Positions 60,413 through 64,000 of a stretch of 64,000 bases of DNA are shown in pieces; position 1 is the first letter of the stretch, and every line of letters begins with the position of its first letter. Source of the stretch: Emmonsiellopsis sp. PD_33 (Eukaryota; Ascomycota; Eurotiomycetes; Onygenales; Ajellomycetaceae); NCBI GenBank assembly GCA_032988165.1, contig JANTQF010000076.1, positions 1-64,000 of the forward strand, read 5' to 3'. A program made the translations under genes and the position numbers. The notes under the pieces are model-generated. The model had not been told where the DNA came from, did no database searches, and saw only the letters and a list, made by a program, of their open reading frames with translations.

Positions 60413-61884
60413 CTTTTTTTCTTTGTTTTTTTTCTGGTTTGTTTTGTTTTTTTCACTGGGGGTGAATGTGTTATTTCGATGCTTGCGGTAGTTAGTTAAC
60501 TAACTACGGGATGTATATTTTTTTAGTCGCGTCTTGACTCGTGCGAAGGTTGAAGGCTGTCGAGAATTTCCTCGGCGTTGGCTGCCCAGGTGGTGTAAGT
60601 TAACAGCACGTGGTGGAAGAAAGTTTCTCCGGCCCCGTGTTCCCTTCTCGGCTTTCCGCAGCGAATGCGCAAAGTAATGTCTCCCGCGAACTGCTTTCAG
60701 AATTTGGCCCTGAGAAATCCTTATTCCGAAACCTGCCGGTGGTAACTAGTTGTTAGTACTGCGTACATAGCGGAATCACTGGAAGCGACGGAGGGGATGT
60801 CTTTATGGTACGGGGTATGTTCGATATTACGGGGTTTTGCGGATGGAAGGTTTTGGCGGCTTGCGGAGAGGAGTATTGGGAAGTTAAGCGGGATCGTTGG
60901 CGTCCGGGAGCGGATGGGGGCGGGATTTGTGAGGACTTGATAATGATTTTTGTGGGTTGGGTTATTTCCTGGCTGTTTTTGGGACGATGGAATGTGTTTC
61001 TTAACTGCGTGGGGGAGGGGGTGCTTGAATGTGTGTGTATCTGTGCTGTTATATAAACAACGTCATAGTTCTATCTCTGTAGAGGAACGGGACGTTGTTT
61101 ATGATTTATTATTATTTTCTTAAAAATAGAAGGGAAGTCAACCGAGATATCATCAGTGGATGCCCTAAAAAATCCAAATGAAGATCTGATAGCAATGCCA
61201 AAACAGTAAAAAGTAAAATAAGCCCCTCCGACCAATTTAATGACGTAAAAATTTGGCCCGACGTCCGATAGAATCCGAGCCAGTAACCGACAGCTCAAGG
61301 CTAGTTACAGCGTATCCAGCGTTCAATCGATCGGGCCGTGAAAGAGAATTTGAGAGCGTTATGTCGCTGTTCGGAAGGAAATGGTGGGTCTTTATTTTAG
61401 GGTGAGTAAGAAGGGCCTGAGAAGGTGCGTATATGTGGGATACCGTAATAGTCATATCTTTTATCACCCCAAGTGAAGTCGTAGTTGGAACTTGGAAGTT
61501 GGGGAGCACATGGCTAGCGCGAAATGGGAGAATTAAGCTCATGGGTCAAAGTTTGGTAAGTTAACCAACTAAAATAAGCTCAGCCAATTAAAACTTAAGA
61601 ACTCGATTATTCCCCACTAGTGCCTGTGTACCATTTATCTAGATCCGCGACCCATACTCTAGATACGTCACTTTTTGGTAAGTTGATAGGGATGAAAGGT
61701 TATCATAACTTTGTTGATGCAGGTAACAGGTTTAGGTGAAGCGCAATGTCTCCGGGTTCTTCTTTTCTCTGTAATTTTCTTCTTCGCTCTCAAGTCCGCA
61801 AGATCAGAGAAGACCCTTCAAGACAAGCACCGTTACTATCTTTTATTATTTTATCAGATATTAATTACCACGCATCTAACCATC
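60413..61884. other. Intergenic region, no gene seen
   Basis: About 1.5 kb. Open frames (60,805-61,056 plus, 61,237-61,542 minus) show no domain or secretion signal. The right end is the promoter and 5' UTR of the following gene. Confidence 0.45.
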
Positions 61885-63161
61885 ATGGGCCCACTAGTCG
61901 AGTACCAGAAAAGAAACATACAGCCATCATTTCGAGATTATTATTCCGCTCTCATGTCCGAATCCCGTCAAGCACTGCTAGAGAACGCGAAGACAAGATC
62001 CCGCGAAGCCTACGACGAGCGCGTTGCGGCCGTTAGGGACAGGCCAAGCCTATCTCAGTACTTTGACAAGTGGATAGCAAATCGTCGATGCGACCTTGAC
62101 TATTTTCTATGCTACCGTCAAGGCATCATCAATCTATTGGCTAGACACAAGATTGCTCGGGATTACTTCAACAAGGAGATGGAGGCCATGTATAGAGACC
62201 ACATGAATGAGCTTGAGCAACTAGCTGTCCTAACTACACGCCGAACCTACCTGGAGAACAAGCTTTACAGAGTTTGGCAAACGAATAGGGACAATCATGT
62301 TGGAAGCAAAGATTGGACTGCTATCTCGTCTGTAGATGGGATTTTCAAAGTTCTAATGGACAGAAACACCCCGCGTGGTATGCCAGCGGCAGTACCACCC
62401 AACCAAGCAGGGTATGTCTTTAGGGCAGAAAACATAGGAGGGTCAGACGGCAACAGTTTCCAACAAATGCGGAGTCCTCTAGTCCCGAGGGACCTCGGAT
62501 GCAAGAGCCTGGATTTTCTTCTCGGCCAAACCGGCGCTGACATATGGGATGGTGAAAATGGTCTGTATAAATGCGCAGTTCCCTTGTCGAATAGTCATCA
62601 ACAAATCTCTTCTACTAGGTCTTCTAGCCCCCTCCTGGCTTGCCAGTGCCTTGGCTTTAGGAGCCATGACGATTGTACCCGACACCGACGTAGATCAGCA
62701 TGGAAATATGCAATGTACACTCCATTTGGTGGACGAGAGATACAGATCTCATGGCGGTGGGTGGTGGGATGTAAGTACCTCCCCACTCTGAACATAGCCA
62801 TAGCTGAACTACTATTTTCTAACGATTCCTTTAGGACCGTACCCTGCGTGTGGTTGCAAATACACCACGTCAATCCCTGAGATTCTGGTACCTGCACTAT
62901 ATCATCACATACCTCCACGCAAAGTTCAAAGGGAACACGACCTGGACCAACAAGGTCGAGGGAGGACTGGTCAGATGGCATCCTGTAGGTGGATTTGTCG
63001 ATGAGGACGTGTTGTGTTCCATCAGCAGGAGCATCATGGGTGGCATGATGCCGGACGATCTCTTCAGGCACAACACGTTCAATGGGAGTGTAAGCGACGC
63101 TGAACTTCATGGGATTCTTTTGGCGCGACGGCTCCGGGATAGCTTCTTGAGGATGCCGTAG
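61885..63161 (+). CDS. Orphan three-exon protein of unknown function
   Basis: Exons 61885-62560, 62619-62770 and 62835-63161; introns of 58 nt (GTCTGT...CTACTAG) and 64 nt (GTAAGT...CCTTTAG); 384 aa in one frame. The ATG follows ACCATC and starts MGPLVEYQKRNIQPSF. Residues 20-155 are highly charged and helical (DYYSALMSESRQALLENA, HMNELEQLAVLTTRR). The second exon gives LLAPSWLASALALGAMTI, a moderately hydrophobic stretch. Exon 3 has LRFWYLHYIITYLHAKF and VRWHPVGGFVDEDVLC. No family is recognised, and no signal peptide is seen. A longer in-frame extension upstream (from 61,711) is probably untranslated. The coherent junctions support a real gene, but expression data are needed for certainty. 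Confidence 0.68.
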
Positions 63162-63691
63162 GGCGTCAGAGAGATTTTAACGGCAGATTTGGATTGGCAT
63201 CCACCGCGCGTATGAAAAAAATCCGTGGCCTTTAAGATGATTAGGGGAGGGTTATTTTATGTGCGGATACGAATCTGCGCTTGCTAAGATCTAGAATGAG
63301 AGTATCCTGTCTTGAGGTATGTATTTCTGTCATTTTGTTTCAACTTCTTGTCATTTTCACGTCCGCTTTAGCTTTGCTCCACACTCCATTGAAGAAAAGA
63401 AAAAGAAAAAGAAAAAGAAAAGAAAAAGAAAAGAAAAAGAGACAGAGATAGAGGGCTGAGCAGGGCAGCGCCGTTTTGAACATACATATGAAAAGTTTGA
63501 ATAGCTCCTGGTTCAATGAGTTTGTATTATCTTAGGCTTGATCTAGGCCATGATGTTTTTGGTATTCGGGGTTCCAGTTTGCACATCCAATTTGCCCCGT
63601 TGTCGTTAGTGTATATAAAAGTAATTCTTAACATCAGTGAGTGACCCAAGTAAAAAGAATATTTAATAACATCTCAATCGAATACAAATTC
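63162..63691. other. Intergenic region with purine-rich repeat
   Basis: Probably the 3' ends of two converging genes. It includes an A/G repeat (GAAAAA units) at about 63,391-63,443. No gene seen. Confidence 0.5.
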
Positions 63692-63863
63692 TTAACCTTT
63701 CGTATCGCGAGGAGTTCCCGAAATACCAAGAAATTCGTCGTCTTCCGCGAGCAACGTCACTAGCGAAGAGGGTATAGGACGATTGACTTGAATGACGGAC
63801 TGCGAATGGTGTGTAATAATCATGCTAGTTTCCGGAAAAGTGATCGACAAGGCGAGGAAATCG
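63692..63863 (-). CDS. Probable terminal exon of a gene entering from the right
   Basis: A 3' splice site (CTTCTTTGGGGCAG) ends at 63,864 and is followed on the minus strand by an open frame of 56 codons after one split-codon base, closing with TAA at 63,694-63,692. The text reads DFLALSITFPETSMIITHHS, then IQVNRPIPSSLVTLLAEDD, then FLGISGTPRDTKG. An upstream donor candidate (AGG|GTATCG near 63,921) would give an intron of about 57 nt. The rest of the gene would lie beyond position 64,000. Family not recognised. Confidence 0.45.
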
Positions 63864-64000
63864 CTGCCCCAAAGAAGGAATCAATAATGGAGAATCAAAT
63901 ACCATAATTTTTCTCGATACCCTGTTTCCCGCTAAGCTAAAAATACATGGTAAAAAATGGCATCTTTTCCCTCTTCATTTTCGTTTCGTTTCCGTTATTT

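Noticed and set aside
61711..61884. 58-codon upstream extension of the orphan gene
   Set aside because: Hydrophobic but without a clean signal peptide, and the ATG at 61,885 has a better context; probably 5' UTR. Cannot be excluded.
62412..62481. Alternative intron (GTATGT...CTCTAG) in the orphan gene
   Set aside because: Joining it produces a stop in the required frame; the intron at 62,561-62,618 keeps the frame.

Overview
The window is nuclear DNA of a filamentous ascomycete (Pezizomycotina). Genes carry short GT-AG introns (mostly 55-200 nt), and the proteins include a Zn2Cys6 regulator, a PNP/NB-ARC/TPR NOD-like receptor, GPI-tailed secreted proteins and an AN1-finger/APH-like protein. 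A large AT-rich block contains transposons decayed by C-to-T mutation (RIP-like). Placement in Eurotiales is plausible but is inferred from general gene style, not shown by the sequence. All exon structures below were built by reading splice signals and reading frames, without transcript data.

Layout. 1-235: AT-rich edge, probably the tail of another decayed repeat. 236-3,792: no supportable gene. 3,793-6,119 (-): Zn2Cys6 transcription factor with one intron. 6,120-7,578: its upstream region, with microsatellites. 7,579-24,960: a mutated repeat island in which I could find no CG dinucleotide. It holds an eroded hAT transposase (8,350-10,304, -), an unidentified block, and a nested pair: a 10,162-bp Ty3/Gypsy retrotransposon with 172-bp LTRs (13,852-24,013, minus strand) inserted inside the transposase gene of a Tc1/mariner-like element (13,375-25,009, 58-bp terminal inverted repeats).

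Right of the island: AN1-finger/APH-like protein with altered catalytic positions (25,684-27,168, -); a 927-aa low-complexity conserved-looking protein (30,905-33,688, -); an MBD4-like HhH-GPD DNA glycosylase (34,512-35,351, -); a two-domain fasciclin GPI protein (35,966-37,271, +); gamma-glutamyltransferase with six exons (38,068-40,410, -); an NLR with PNP, NB-ARC and TPR domains (42,052-45,317, +); an NF-X1/FAP1-type zinc-finger protein (46,438-49,875, +); two tandem paralogues encoding 8-cysteine GPI-type secreted proteins with the same exon architecture (50,384-51,243 and 51,926-52,872, -); a LYAR-type zinc-finger protein (56,720-59,126, +); tRNA-Arg(TCT) (60,318-60,388, +); an orphan three-exon gene (61,885-63,161, +); and a likely terminal exon of a gene entering from the right edge (63,692-63,863, -).

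The genes form no obvious biosynthetic cluster. Surface or wall proteins (fasciclin, the two 8-Cys GPI proteins, membrane-anchored GGT) lie near an NLR-type intracellular receptor and beside a RIP-mutated island, the kind of setting where accessory genes often sit. The best leads are the nested transposon pair whose two TIRs record directional mutation on one side only, the AN1/APH-like probable pseudoenzyme next to the island, and the undescribed tandem 8-Cys family.
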